Below are positions 17,663 to 26,250 of a stretch of DNA of 64,000 nt, piece after piece (position 1 is the first letter of the stretch; each line of letters begins with the position of its first letter). The position numbers were made by a program, and so were the translations under genes. The notes beneath the pieces were generated by a model that did no database searches, was not told the origin of the DNA, and saw nothing but the letters and a program-made list of their open reading frames with translations. Source of the stretch: Haloglomus salinum. Its GTDB lineage: Archaea; Halobacteriota; Halobacteria; Halobacteriales; Haloarculaceae. The stretch spans positions 2,294,001-2,358,000 of the forward strand of contig NZ_CP101153.1 of NCBI RefSeq assembly GCF_024298825.1, written 5' to 3'.

Positions 17663-17761
17663 ATGCGACGGCTCGCGCACGCTCGGTCCCGCACGACGCC
17701 GAGCGGCGCGTCCCCCCGTCCGTTCTCGAAGGCCGGGAAGCGCAAGCGCACGCGTAGCTGA
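17663..17761 (+). CDS. Possible 32-residue basic peptide
   Basis: The frame reads MRRLAHARSRTTPSG and ends KAGKRKRTRS before TGA. GC is high at third positions, and GGCTAAGTTCG about 30 nt upstream could act as a TATA box. It lies 143 bp before dapA. There is no recognised family, and in such GC-rich DNA short Arg-rich frames arise by chance, so this is a weak call. Confidence 0.22.
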   Translation: MRRLAHARSRTTPSGASPRPFSKAGKRKRTRS

Positions 17762-17904
17762 TGGCTCGCGGCGGGTTGGCACCCCGTCACGGGCCGCATC
17801 CGGCCGCCCGAACTACAACTACATAGGGGAGCGACCCGAGGACCTCCCCACGAACGGCCGTTCGGTCCGCTCTGCGGCGCCGCGGCCACCGACACCACAC
17901 GAAC

Positions 17905-18804
17905 ATGACACACGACACCTTCGACGGCGTGTTCCCCGCGATGACCACGCCGTTCCACGAGGACGAGAGCATCGACTTCGAGACACTGCAGGCCAACGCT
18001 CGCCGACTGGAGACGGCAGGCGTCGACGGCGTCGTCCCCGTCGGGACGACCGGCGAGTCCGCGACGATGACTCACGACGAGCACGTCGAGGTCATCGAGG
18101 CGGTCGTCGAGGCCGTCGAGGACGTGCCCGTCATCGCGGGTAGCGGCTCGAACAACACCCGCGAGGCGCTGGAGCTCTCCCGGCGCGCCGAGGCTGCCGG
18201 CGCCGACGCACTGTTGCTCATCTCGCCGTACTACAACATCCCCGAACCGACCGGGATGGAGCGCCACTTCCGGCAGGTCGCCGACGAGGTGGACCTACCG
18301 CAGATCATCTACAACGTCCCCGGCCGGACCGGACGCAACATCGCCGTCGAGACCGCAGTGAATCTCGCCGAGCACGAGAACGTCGTCGGCTACAAGGCCG
18401 CCAGCGGCGACATGGGGCGCATCTGCGAGGTCATCGAGCGCACCCGCGACGAGCACTTCACCGTCCTCTCCGGTGACGACGGGATGACCCTGCCCGTCGT
18501 GGCGACGGGCGGCACCGGCTGTATCAGCGTCGCCGCGAATGTCGAACCCGAGCGGACCGTGGAGATGGTCCACGCAGCGCTCGCCGACGAGATGGACCGC
18601 GCCCGCGAACTCCACTACGAACTGGGGCCGCTGTTCCGCGCGCTGTTCGTCCAGACGAACCCCATCCCCATCAAGGAGGCCATGGAGATGCGGGGCCACC
18701 ACTCCCGGCGGATGCGCTCGCCGCTGTCGCTCCTGAGCGACGAGAACCGCGACCACCTCCGCGAGGTGCTGGCGGCCCTCGAACCCGTCGACGCCGAAGC
18801 ATGA
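17905..18804 (+). CDS. dapA: 4-hydroxy-tetrahydrodipicolinate synthase
   Basis: A 299-residue TIM-barrel aldolase condensing pyruvate with aspartate semialdehyde, the first committed step of lysine synthesis. The Schiff-base Lys164 lies in VVGYKAASGD, the proton-relay Tyr136 in IIYNVPGRTG, and GTTGE (47-51) forms the substrate site. Length is typical. dapB starts inside its stop codon, beginning the lysine gene cluster. Confidence 0.95.
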   Translation: MTHDTFDGVFPAMTTPFHEDESIDFETLQANARRLETAGVDGVVPVGTTGESATMTHDEHVEVIEAVVEAVEDVPVIAGSGSNNTREALELSRRAEAAGADALLLISPYYNIPEPTGMERHFRQVADEVDLPQIIYNVPGRTGRNIAVETAVNLAEHENVVGYKAASGDMGRICEVIERTRDEHFTVLSGDDGMTLPVVATGGTGCISVAANVEPERTVEMVHAALADEMDRARELHYELGPLFRALFVQTNPIPIKEAMEMRGHHSRRMRSPLSLLSDENRDHLREVLAALEPVDAEA

Positions 18805-19559
18805 AGGTGGTCGTCACTGGCGCGACCGGTCGGACCGGCGGCGAAGTGGCCCGCGAGGTCGCCGAGCGTGACCACGACCTCGTCCCCGTCTCGCGCGAGC
18901 CCGCGGGCACCGTCGCGGGGGCCGACCTCCAGCCACCGGAGGACCTGCCCGCACTGCTCGACGGCGCGGACGCGCTTGTCGACTTCACGGTCCCCGTCGC
19001 GAGCGGGGAGTACGTCGCGGAGGCAGCCGACGCGGGCGTCCCGGCCGTCGTCGGGACGACCGGCTTCGACGACGAGGGACTGGCGACGCTCCACGAGGCT
19101 GCCGAGTCCGCACCCGTCCTCAAGGCCTCGAACTTCGCACGGGGGGTGCACGCGCTCCTGAGCGTGGTTCGGGAGGCCGCGACCGCGCTCCCGGGCTACG
19201 ACGTCGAGCTCACGGAGACCCACCACAACGGCAAACGCGACGCACCGAGCGGGACCGCGAACACGCTACTCGACGAGCTCGACGACGCGCGCGGCGAGGC
19301 GCTCGACCGCACGTACGGGCGCGAGGGCGAGGACCCTCGCGAACCCGGGCAGGTGGGCGTCCACGTCCGGCGCGCGGGGAACGTGCGCGGGGAACACGAG
19401 GTCATGTTCGCCGACAACGACGAGGTGCTGAGCCTCACGCACCGCGCCGAGTCCCGCGGCGTCTTCGCCGCCGGCGCGGTCGACGCAGCCGAGTGGCTTC
19501 CCGGGCACGAGGCGGGCTGGTACGAGTTCGGGGACGTTATCGGGGACGGGGGTGACTGA
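18801..19559 (+). CDS. dapB: 4-hydroxy-tetrahydrodipicolinate reductase
   Basis: A 252-residue NAD(P)H enzyme acting directly after DapA. GATGRTGGEVAREV (7-20) is the nucleotide-binding loop; TETHHNGKRDAPSGTA carries the signature His pair (141-142) and Lys145 of the substrate site. The ATG overlaps the dapA stop (ATGA), so the two are coupled. Slightly shorter than the E. coli enzyme (about 273). Confidence 0.95.
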   Translation: MKVVVTGATGRTGGEVAREVAERDHDLVPVSREPAGTVAGADLQPPEDLPALLDGADALVDFTVPVASGEYVAEAADAGVPAVVGTTGFDDEGLATLHEAAESAPVLKASNFARGVHALLSVVREAATALPGYDVELTETHHNGKRDAPSGTANTLLDELDDARGEALDRTYGREGEDPREPGQVGVHVRRAGNVRGEHEVMFADNDEVLSLTHRAESRGVFAAGAVDAAEWLPGHEAGWYEFGDVIGDGGD

Positions 19560-19565
19560 CGACGC

Positions 19566-20399
19566 ATGAGCACGCTGGAAGCGGACGTGACGGAACTGGC
19601 AGCGCGGTACGATGCCGGCAACGTCGACGCGGTCGGAAGCGAGGAACTGGACACGCTGGAGGCCTTCCTCGATGCCCTCGAGTCGGGCGAGATTCGCGCC
19701 GCCGAACCCAGTGACGACGGATGGGAGGCGAACGAGTGGGTCAAGCGCGGCATCCTGCTCAACTTCGGTCTGCGCGACATCCAGGCCTTCGAGCACGGCG
19801 GCGTCACGTACCACGACGTGCTGCCGCTCCGCGAGACCGGCGACCTGCCCGAGCGCGGCACCCGGAACACGCCCACCGGCACCGTGGTCCGCCGGGGCGC
19901 GTACGTGGGTGCGGACGCCATCATGATGTCGCCCGCGTTCGTCAACATCGGCGCGTACGTCGGCGACGGGACGCTCGTGGACTCCTGTGACACGGTCGGT
20001 TCCTGTGCGCAGATCGGCGATGACGTGAAGCTGGGCGCGAACACGCTCATCGGCGGCGTCCTCGAACCCGTCGAGGCCGAGCCCGTCGTCGTCGAGGACG
20101 GCGTCTCGCTGGGCGCCGGCTGCCGGGTCACCTCGGGCTTCGAGGTCGGGGAGAACAGCGTCGTCGGCGAGAACACGCTCCTGACGCCCCGGATTCCCGT
20201 CTACGACCTCGTCGAGGAGGAGGTCATCTACGGCCGGCTCCCACCCGAGCGGCGGGCGTTCATCCGGTACGTCGAGTCCAGCGTCGGCGAACACGACCTG
20301 TTCGACGGCGGCGCGTACAAGCCGGCGGTCGTGGCGACCCACGTCGAGGAGTCGACGCTGGAGGCGACCGAGCGCGAGGACGCACTGCGGGACAACTGA
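19566..20399 (+). CDS. dapD: Tetrahydrodipicolinate N-succinyltransferase
   Basis: A 277-residue left-handed parallel beta-helix acyltransferase that commits the pathway to the succinylase branch. A helical N-terminal domain is followed by hexapeptide-repeat turns (NIGAYVGDGTLVDSCDTVGS, QIGDDVKLGANTLIGG). It starts 6 bp after dapB. A repeat element of about 245 bp separates it from lysA, so it may end the first transcript of the cluster. Confidence 0.93.
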   Translation: MSTLEADVTELAARYDAGNVDAVGSEELDTLEAFLDALESGEIRAAEPSDDGWEANEWVKRGILLNFGLRDIQAFEHGGVTYHDVLPLRETGDLPERGTRNTPTGTVVRRGAYVGADAIMMSPAFVNIGAYVGDGTLVDSCDTVGSCAQIGDDVKLGANTLIGGVLEPVEAEPVVVEDGVSLGAGCRVTSGFEVGENSVVGENTLLTPRIPVYDLVEEEVIYGRLPPERRAFIRYVESSVGEHDLFDGGAYKPAVVATHVEESTLEATEREDALRDN

Positions 20400-20747
20400 G
20401 ACTCAGTATGGTTTCCACTCGAACGCACAGCGACGACGGACAACGGCGGAGCCTCGGAAGCCCTCGCGCTCTCGACTCGCGCGCCTCGCTGCGCGCTTCG
20501 GCCTCGCTTCGCGCTTCGGCCTCGCTTCGCTCGGCCTGCAGTGCTTGCGTCGTCCTCAGAATCGAAGATTCTGCTGGGCTGCGGGAGAGCGAAGCTCTCC
20601 CGAACGGCGTGCTTCGTCGAGAGGATTGTCGGCTCCGCCGACAATCTATTAGCTGGCGGCTTCGCCGCCAGCCGCGCTCGCCCTTCCAGTCCGCCAGGAC
20701 ATCGCCTGTCACACCGAGCGACGCTACTTGCTGGAGAGGTGCGTGCC
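20400..20747. other. Repeat-filled gap inside the lysine gene cluster
   Basis: This 348-bp gap between dapD and lysA is almost entirely filled by dispersed element copy 4. Its presence may separate expression of dapABD from lysA-dapFE or reflect insertion into an operon. A purine-rich patch (ctggagaggt) lies 8-17 nt before the lysA ATG and could assist ribosome binding. Confidence 0.6.
20456..20700 (+). repeat. Dispersed intergenic element, copy 4 (hairpin-rich)
   Basis: Begins ggaagccctcgcgctctcg, continues through a Ser/Arg-like run (cgcttcggcctcgcttcgcg, repeated), then tgcagtgcttgcgtcgtcct, and four near-perfect hairpins at 20557-20573 (cagaatc/gattctg), 20583-20601 (gggagag/ctctccc), 20624-20646 and 20652-20672. 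It ends cgcccttccagtccgcc. The first two hairpins form the shared module also seen at 40.0 and 57.9-58.0 kb. Confidence 0.75.
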
Positions 20748-22064
20748 ATGCCTGATGGCGAGGGCTGGCCGTCGACGACGGAGAACCCGGCTGTTCGGCG
20801 GCTGTCGGACTGGCCGGCGGAGCCCCTGCGCGACCTGGCCGACGAGTACGAGACACCGCTGTACGTGCAGGACCTGGACCGCGTGAAGGCCAACGCCTCG
20901 CGGTTGCGGTCGGCGTTCCCGGATGCGGACCTGAGCTACGCGGTGAAGGCCAACACGACGCGGCCGGTGCTGGAGACCCTCGCCGACCGCGGCGTCGGCG
21001 CCGAGTGCGCGGCCGCGGGCGAGGTGAAGCGGTCGCTGGCGGCCGGCTTCCCCGCGAGTCGAGTCCGGTACACGGCGGTCAACCCGCCGGCCCGGGACCT
21101 CGACTACGTCTGTGGGCTGGACGCCGCGGACGAGATGGTCCTCACGGTCGGCGCGATGGACACCCTGAACCGGGTCGCACAGCGCGACTTCGAGGGCCGG
21201 CTCTGCGTCCGCGTGAACCCGGGCGTCGGCGCGGGCCACCACGCGAAGGTCTCGACCGGCGCGGAGCCGAAGTTCGGCGTCCCCTACGACCGGACGGCGG
21301 CCGTCGTCGAACGGGCGCTCGACCACGGCTTCGAGGTCGTGGGGCTCCACGCCCACGCCGGGAGCGGCATCTCCGGCGATGACCTCTCGGCCCACCGCGA
21401 GCTCGTCCGGCGGATGGGCGCGCTCACGGGCGAGGTGGACGAGGCGCTCGACTTCGTCGCCGTCGGCGGCGGGTTCGGCGTCCCGTACCACGAGGACGAG
21501 CCGCCGCTCGACCTCGACACGGTGGCCGAGGCGACCCGTGAGGCGTACCGCGAGGGGTGGCTGGAGGCCGTGGCGGGCGACGATAGTGAAGACGCGCCGG
21601 CGCCGCCACAGCTCGCCATCGAGCCCGGGCGCTACTTCGTCGCGGACGCGGCCGTCCTCCTGACGACCGTCAATACGGTCAAGCCGACGCCGGAGACGAC
21701 CGTCGTCGGCGTCGACGCCGGGATGACGACCCTGGTTCGGCCGGCGATGTACGACGCCTTCCACGAGATGCGGAGCCTGGAACCGGATGTCCCGCGGCGC
21801 GACACCGTCGCCTGTGATGTCTCGGGGCCGGTCTGCGAGACCGCAGATGTCCTCGCCCGGGACCGGCCGCTGCCGGACCCGTCGCGCGGCGACCTGCTCG
21901 CGGTCGGGAACGCCGGCGCGTACGGCTACGAGATGGCCAGCAACTACAACTCTCGGCCGCGGCCGGCGGTGGTCGCGCTGGAGCACGGCGAGCCACGGCT
22001 CGCGGCACGACGCGAACGGCTCCCCGAATTAACCCGCCTAGAGTCAGAAGCGGAGGACTCTTGA
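20748..22064 (+). CDS. lysA: Diaminopimelate decarboxylase
   Basis: A 438-residue PLP enzyme making L-lysine from meso-diaminopimelate. The barrel starts with ETPLYVQDLDRVKANASRLR and the PLP Lys67 lies in LSYAVKANTTRP; EPGRYFVADA and GAYGYEMASNYNSRPRPA are family motifs of the second domain. The start at 20748 (MPDGEGWPSTTEN) begins after the repeat element; upstream in-frame sequence is repeat DNA. Confidence 0.95.
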   Translation: MPDGEGWPSTTENPAVRRLSDWPAEPLRDLADEYETPLYVQDLDRVKANASRLRSAFPDADLSYAVKANTTRPVLETLADRGVGAECAAAGEVKRSLAAGFPASRVRYTAVNPPARDLDYVCGLDAADEMVLTVGAMDTLNRVAQRDFEGRLCVRVNPGVGAGHHAKVSTGAEPKFGVPYDRTAAVVERALDHGFEVVGLHAHAGSGISGDDLSAHRELVRRMGALTGEVDEALDFVAVGGGFGVPYHEDEPPLDLDTVAEATREAYREGWLEAVAGDDSEDAPAPPQLAIEPGRYFVADAAVLLTTVNTVKPTPETTVVGVDAGMTTLVRPAMYDAFHEMRSLEPDVPRRDTVACDVSGPVCETADVLARDRPLPDPSRGDLLAVGNAGAYGYEMASNYNSRPRPAVVALEHGEPRLAARRERLPELTRLESEAEDS

Positions 22065-22144
22065 GCGCGTCTCACATCTAGCCCTCAACGAGCGACGTGT
22101 CAGACGGTCTCACGGGTCGGCACGTCACCCCACGCGAGGACACG

Positions 22145-23110
22145 ATGGTACACATCCAGAAATACCACGGAACGGGCAACGACTTCGTCGTCGTGGACGC
22201 CGCCGAGCGGGTCGGCGACCGGCGGGCGTTCGCACGAGCACTCTGCGACCGAACGACCGGAATCAGCCACCCGGACAGCCCCCACATCGGGGCGGACGGC
22301 GTGCTCTTCCTCCATCTCGAGACGGAGTACGCCTCCCCGCGCGTCGTGATGACGCTCGTCCAGCCGGACGGGTCCGTCGCCGCGATGTGTGGCAACGGCG
22401 CGCGCTGTGCGGCCCGCTGGGCCGCCGAACGCACCGGGAGCGACGAGGTGATGATCGATACGCAGTCCGGGACCCGTCGCGCGGTCATCGCACGAGAGGC
22501 CCCGGACGACGGCAACCGTGGCCACGGTGACGACCGCGGGTTCGGCGACGATGTCACCATCGAGATGGGTCGTCCGCGGTTCCTCCCGGGCGTGGTCCCG
22601 GTCCAGACGGCCGAACCGCTCGTCCAGGAACACGTCGAGGGGCTCACCGTCACGGCCGTCAACACGGGCGTCCCGCACGCGGTCTCCTTCGTCGAGGACG
22701 TGGACGCGGTCGACCTCGAGGACATCGCGCCGGCGGTCCGACACGCCGACGTGTTCCCGGAGGGCGCGAATGTGACCCTCGCCTCGCGCGTGGCCCCGAC
22801 TGGCGACGAGGACGCGGCCTTCCGCCAGCGGACCTACGAGCGCGGCGTCGAGGGTGAGACGGATTCCTGCGGGACAGGTGCGGTCGCCATCGCGGCGGTC
22901 GCCCACCGACTCGGCCGAATCGGAACCGGCGAGACCGTCCGGGTCACCCCGCCGGGTGGTGACCTGTTCGTCACCGTCACCGACGACGATGCGCTCCTTC
23001 GCGGGCCAGCAGTCTTCGAGTTCGAGGCCGAGGTCCCGGAGCCGGGCGTGGGGCCGGACGCCGAACTGGATGTCGACCTGACGGATGCGGGTACCAACAC
23101 GGGCGACTAG
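22145..23110 (+). CDS. dapF: Diaminopimelate epimerase
   Basis: A 321-residue PLP-independent racemase converting LL- to meso-diaminopimelate. The two catalytic cysteines are Cys82 in AAMCGNGARC and Cys242 in ETDSCGTGAVAIA, and KYHGTGNDFVVVD opens the protein as in the family. The start at 22145 gives this opening; an ATG 16 codons upstream is unlikely. dapE starts 4 bp after its stop. The acidic stretch around 123-140 is a halophile-type insertion. Confidence 0.95.
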   Translation: MVHIQKYHGTGNDFVVVDAAERVGDRRAFARALCDRTTGISHPDSPHIGADGVLFLHLETEYASPRVVMTLVQPDGSVAAMCGNGARCAARWAAERTGSDEVMIDTQSGTRRAVIAREAPDDGNRGHGDDRGFGDDVTIEMGRPRFLPGVVPVQTAEPLVQEHVEGLTVTAVNTGVPHAVSFVEDVDAVDLEDIAPAVRHADVFPEGANVTLASRVAPTGDEDAAFRQRTYERGVEGETDSCGTGAVAIAAVAHRLGRIGTGETVRVTPPGGDLFVTVTDDDALLRGPAVFEFEAEVPEPGVGPDAELDVDLTDAGTNTGD

Positions 23111-23114
23111 ACGC

Positions 23115-24221
23115 GTGAGTGCTGCCCCCCGGTTCGACCCGCTCGCCTTCCACGAGCGTGCCGTCCGGACCGCCTCCCACGAGTCGGTCGGGGCGATGCG
23201 CGACCTGCTCGTCGAGACGCTGGCCGACGCGGGTGTCGACCCACGTGTCGACGACGCCGGCAACACGCTCGCCGTCCGCGAGGGCGACGGCGACGGCCCG
23301 CACCTGGTTCTCAACACGCACATCGACACCGTGCCGCCGCACGTGCCATTCACGCTCGACGCGGACGGGGCCATCGTTCGCGGGCGCGGCGCCTGCGACG
23401 CGAAGGGACCGCTGGCGGCGCTGGTCGACGCCTTCCTCGACGCGCCCGTCGAGCGTGGCCGGCTGACGCTGGCCATCACGCCGGACGAGGAGACCACCTC
23501 GGCCGGCGCGGACGCGCTGGCGTTCGGCGACGACCCACTCCGGGCGGACGGCTACATCGTCGGGGAGCCGACCGGCCTGGACGTCTGCACGGCCGGCAAG
23601 GGTCGGTTCGAGGGGACGCTGACGGTGACGGGCGAGGCCGCACACGCCGCCGAACCCGAATCCGGGACGAACGCGCTCCGGGCGCTGCCACCGCTGCTGG
23701 CGGCGCTGGACACGTTCGATGCCGAACGGGGCCCCGGGACGGACCCACAGCTGGGCGCGCCGACGCTGACCGCGACGACCGTCGATGGTGGCGAGGCCAT
23801 CAACCAGGTGCCCGCCGAGGTCCGGGTCGGCATCGACCGCCGGAGCGTCCCGCCGGAGACAGCCGACGGCTTCGAGCGGGCGCTGAACGAGCACCTCCGG
23901 GCAGCCGCGATGGACGACGCGGGCGCCGCGTTCGCGCTGACCGAGCGCGAGACCCCGTTCCTCGAGGCGTGGACGACCGACCCGGACGAGCCGCTGGCCG
24001 AGGCGCTGGTCGACGCCTCCGGCGGCGACGTGCGCGCGTTCGGCGCCGCCTGCGAGGCCTCCTACTTCGCTGCGGACGCGCCGACGGTCGTCTTCGGTCC
24101 CGGCGTTCTGGCGGACGAGGAGGGGGCCGTCGCCCACGCCGACCGCGAGTACGTCCGCCGTGAGGAGATCACGGCGGCGGCCGACGCCGTCCGCGAGACG
24201 CTCGCGTCGCTGCTGGGGTAG
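23115..24221 (+). CDS. dapE: Succinyl-diaminopimelate desuccinylase-type M20 amidohydrolase
   Basis: A 368-residue di-zinc peptidase-family M20 hydrolase. Metal ligands and catalytic residues are visible: His69 and Asp71 in LNTHIDTVPP, Asp95 in GACDAKGPLA, Glu125/Glu126 in PDEETTS, and Glu151 in GEPTGLDV. The GTG start at 23115 follows dapF by 4 bp; a longer frame from 23085 would run inside dapF. Family members also include acetylornithine deacetylases, but the cluster makes DapE the best call. Confidence 0.88.
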   Translation: MSAAPRFDPLAFHERAVRTASHESVGAMRDLLVETLADAGVDPRVDDAGNTLAVREGDGDGPHLVLNTHIDTVPPHVPFTLDADGAIVRGRGACDAKGPLAALVDAFLDAPVERGRLTLAITPDEETTSAGADALAFGDDPLRADGYIVGEPTGLDVCTAGKGRFEGTLTVTGEAAHAAEPESGTNALRALPPLLAALDTFDAERGPGTDPQLGAPTLTATTVDGGEAINQVPAEVRVGIDRRSVPPETADGFERALNEHLRAAAMDDAGAAFALTERETPFLEAWTTDPDEPLAEALVDASGGDVRAFGAACEASYFAADAPTVVFGPGVLADEEGAVAHADREYVRREEITAAADAVRETLASLLG

Positions 24222-24411
24222 GGCGAACAGGCGGTACTGTGGCCGAGTCCGGCGCGCGTCGCACCACACACCAGCAGCCGCGCACCAGGCAGCGTTCAGG
24301 GCACACGGGCCTTGCTCCCGTTCCGGTACTTGAACCTACGCCGGGTGGGTCCTGTGGCACCCACTTGGTCAGAACATCGGCTTCGAGACCGGAGAGCAGT
24401 CCCTTCAGAGA

Positions 24412-24939
24412 TTACAACGGCATCGGGTCGCCGGACCCCTCGTCACCGCCCGCGCCCCGGGCCGACGCGAGCATCTCGGAGACGGGCGGCTGGTAGTCGT
24501 AGCCCGGGACCACACCCTCCATGTACGTCCCCTCGACGTACTCGGCGAACGCCTTCGCGATGGCGGCGGCGCGGTCGGAGTCCCCGGACTCGAACCGGTA
24601 GGTCGCGACCGCGTCGCCGGCCTCCTCGGTCACGTCTAGGTCGATATCCACGGAGTCACGGACCGCCCCGGGGGCGTCCTCCAGCCGGAGCGCCAGCGTG
24701 TCGAACCACCCCTCTTCGACGGTGGGGCCGACCTCGTCAGCTGTCGCCGTCGAGAGCATCGGCGCCCGGACCTCCAGCTCGTAGGTCAGCGCCCACTCGG
24801 GCTCGCCGCCGTCGCGCGCGGTGACGGTGGCCTCGAACTTCGTGGTCGTCAGCACGAACGCCGGCCCGCCTGCCGCTCGCTCGTATGCGTCGTGTGCGTC
24901 GAACGCCCGGGCCGCCGCGGCCGGTAACTCGTCAGGCAT
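24412..24939 (-). CDS. Haloarchaeal conserved protein, DUF5813-like
   Basis: A 175-residue acidic protein: an N-terminal helix (LPAAAARAFDAHDAYERA), then a mixed strand/helix domain with FVLTTTKFEATVTA and ALTYELEVRAPML, ending VPGYDYQPPVSEML and a disordered tail. The opening resembles the haloarchaeal DUF5813 family, as I recall it. Function is unknown. Divergent from the SPFH gene and convergent with dapE. Confidence 0.7.
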   Translation of the reverse strand: MPDELPAAAARAFDAHDAYERAAGGPAFVLTTTKFEATVTARDGGEPEWALTYELEVRAPMLSTATADEVGPTVEEGWFDTLALRLEDAPGAVRDSVDIDLDVTEEAGDAVATYRFESGDSDRAAAIAKAFAEYVEGTYMEGVVPGYDYQPPVSEMLASARGAGGDEGSGDPMPL

Positions 24940-25015
24940 CACCGTGTCGTAGACGGGGGAGTGACAAGAGCGCGTCGGGGCCAACCTTCAAGCACCGTTC
25001 GCCCGAAGGCGCCGT

Positions 25016-26239
25016 ATGGCCCTCCCTCTGTTCCCGGCACAGGCGGGCGTCGTCGGTGGTATCGTCACGCTGGTCATCCTGGCCATCGCCATCGTCGCCG
25101 TCTACAAATCCGTCGTCATCGTGCAGGCGTACGAGCGGAAGGTGTGGACGCTGTTCGGGCAGTACCGCGGCATCAAGGAGCCCGGCATCTCGTTCATCCC
25201 ACCGTTCGTCTCCGCCACCTACGCGTTCGATATGCGCACGCAGACACTCGACGTGCCCCGGCAGGAGGCCATCACCCGCGACAACTCGCCCGTGACGGCC
25301 GACGCCGTTGTCTACATCAAGGTGATGGACGCCAAGAAGGCCTTCCTCGAGGTCGACAACTACAAACGCGCCGTTTCCAACCTCGCCCAGACCACCCTGC
25401 GTGCGGTGCTGGGCGACATGGAACTCGACGACACGCTGAACAAGCGCGGCGAGATCAACGCCCGCATCCGGAAGGAACTGGACGAACCCACCGACGAGTG
25501 GGGGGTCCGGGTCGAGTCCGTCGAGGTCCGCGAGGTCAATCCCTCGCAGGACGTCCAGCAGGCGATGGAGCAGCAGACCTCCGCCGAGCGCCGCCGCCGT
25601 GCCATGATTCTCGAGGCACAGGGTGAGCGCCGGTCGGCCATCGAGAAGGCCGAGGGTGACAAGCAGTCCGACATCATCCGGGCACAGGGGGAGAAGCAGT
25701 CACAGATTCTCGAGGCACAGGGGGACTCCATCTCGACCGTGCTCCGCGCCAAATCCGCCGAGTCGATGGGCGAGCGCGCGGTCATCGAGAAGGGGATGGA
25801 GACGCTGGAGTCCATCGGCCAGAACGAGTCCACGACGTTCGTCCTGCCGCAGGAACTCACCTCGCTCGTCGGGCGCTACGGCAAGCACCTGACCGGCAGC
25901 GACGTGCAGGGCGACGGCCAGGAACTGGAGGCGCTCGACTTCGACGCGGAGACGCGTGAACTGCTCGGCCTCGACGATATCGAGGAGATACTCGGGCAGA
26001 TCGAGCAGGAGACCGAGATGGACGTCGAGCAGATGGAGGCCGAGGCCCAGGCCATCAAGGAGGGCGAGGACGCCGCCGACATCCGCGATCCCGACGAGGT
26101 CATCGAGGAGATGGACCAGGAGATGGGCGAGGACATCGACGTCGGCGCGGGCGACAACACCGGGGCGGCGACGCCGGAGCGGGACACCGAAGACACGGGT
26201 GCCGACAGCGACGGCGAGCGCGAACCCGAGACGGAGTAA
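25016..26239 (+). CDS. SPFH (stomatin/prohibitin) domain membrane protein
   Basis: A 407-residue protein: an N-terminal membrane helix (about 10-35), the SPFH/band-7 domain (about 40-200, with KEPGISFIPPFVS and VRVESVEVREVNPSQDVQQA), a heptad coiled coil (about 180-260, with repeated EAQG/RAQG units), and a long very acidic C-terminus (about 300-407). SPFH proteins form ring scaffolds at membrane microdomains and often control proteases. No NfeD-type partner gene adjoins it, unlike many stomatin operons. Confidence 0.88.
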   Translation: MALPLFPAQAGVVGGIVTLVILAIAIVAVYKSVVIVQAYERKVWTLFGQYRGIKEPGISFIPPFVSATYAFDMRTQTLDVPRQEAITRDNSPVTADAVVYIKVMDAKKAFLEVDNYKRAVSNLAQTTLRAVLGDMELDDTLNKRGEINARIRKELDEPTDEWGVRVESVEVREVNPSQDVQQAMEQQTSAERRRRAMILEAQGERRSAIEKAEGDKQSDIIRAQGEKQSQILEAQGDSISTVLRAKSAESMGERAVIEKGMETLESIGQNESTTFVLPQELTSLVGRYGKHLTGSDVQGDGQELEALDFDAETRELLGLDDIEEILGQIEQETEMDVEQMEAEAQAIKEGEDAADIRDPDEVIEEMDQEMGEDIDVGAGDNTGAATPERDTEDTGADSDGEREPETE

Positions 26240-26250
26240 TCCCGTCGCGG

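Larger units (their letters stand above)
17313..17904. other. Divergent intergenic region between the SDR gene and dapA
   Basis: About 590 bp. It holds repeat copy 3 (17422-17540), a possible small basic gene (17663-17761), and the dapA promoter region with an AT-richer patch around 17812-17828 (actacaactacataggg). No RNA gene was recognised. Confidence 0.6.

Noticed and set aside
20400-20747. CRISPR array or insertion sequence
   Set aside because: The hairpins differ from each other and are not evenly spaced direct repeats; no cas or transposase gene is present.
24222-24411. Possible small gene or RNA between dapE and the DUF5813-like gene
   Set aside because: No frame with native codon use and no conserved RNA motif.
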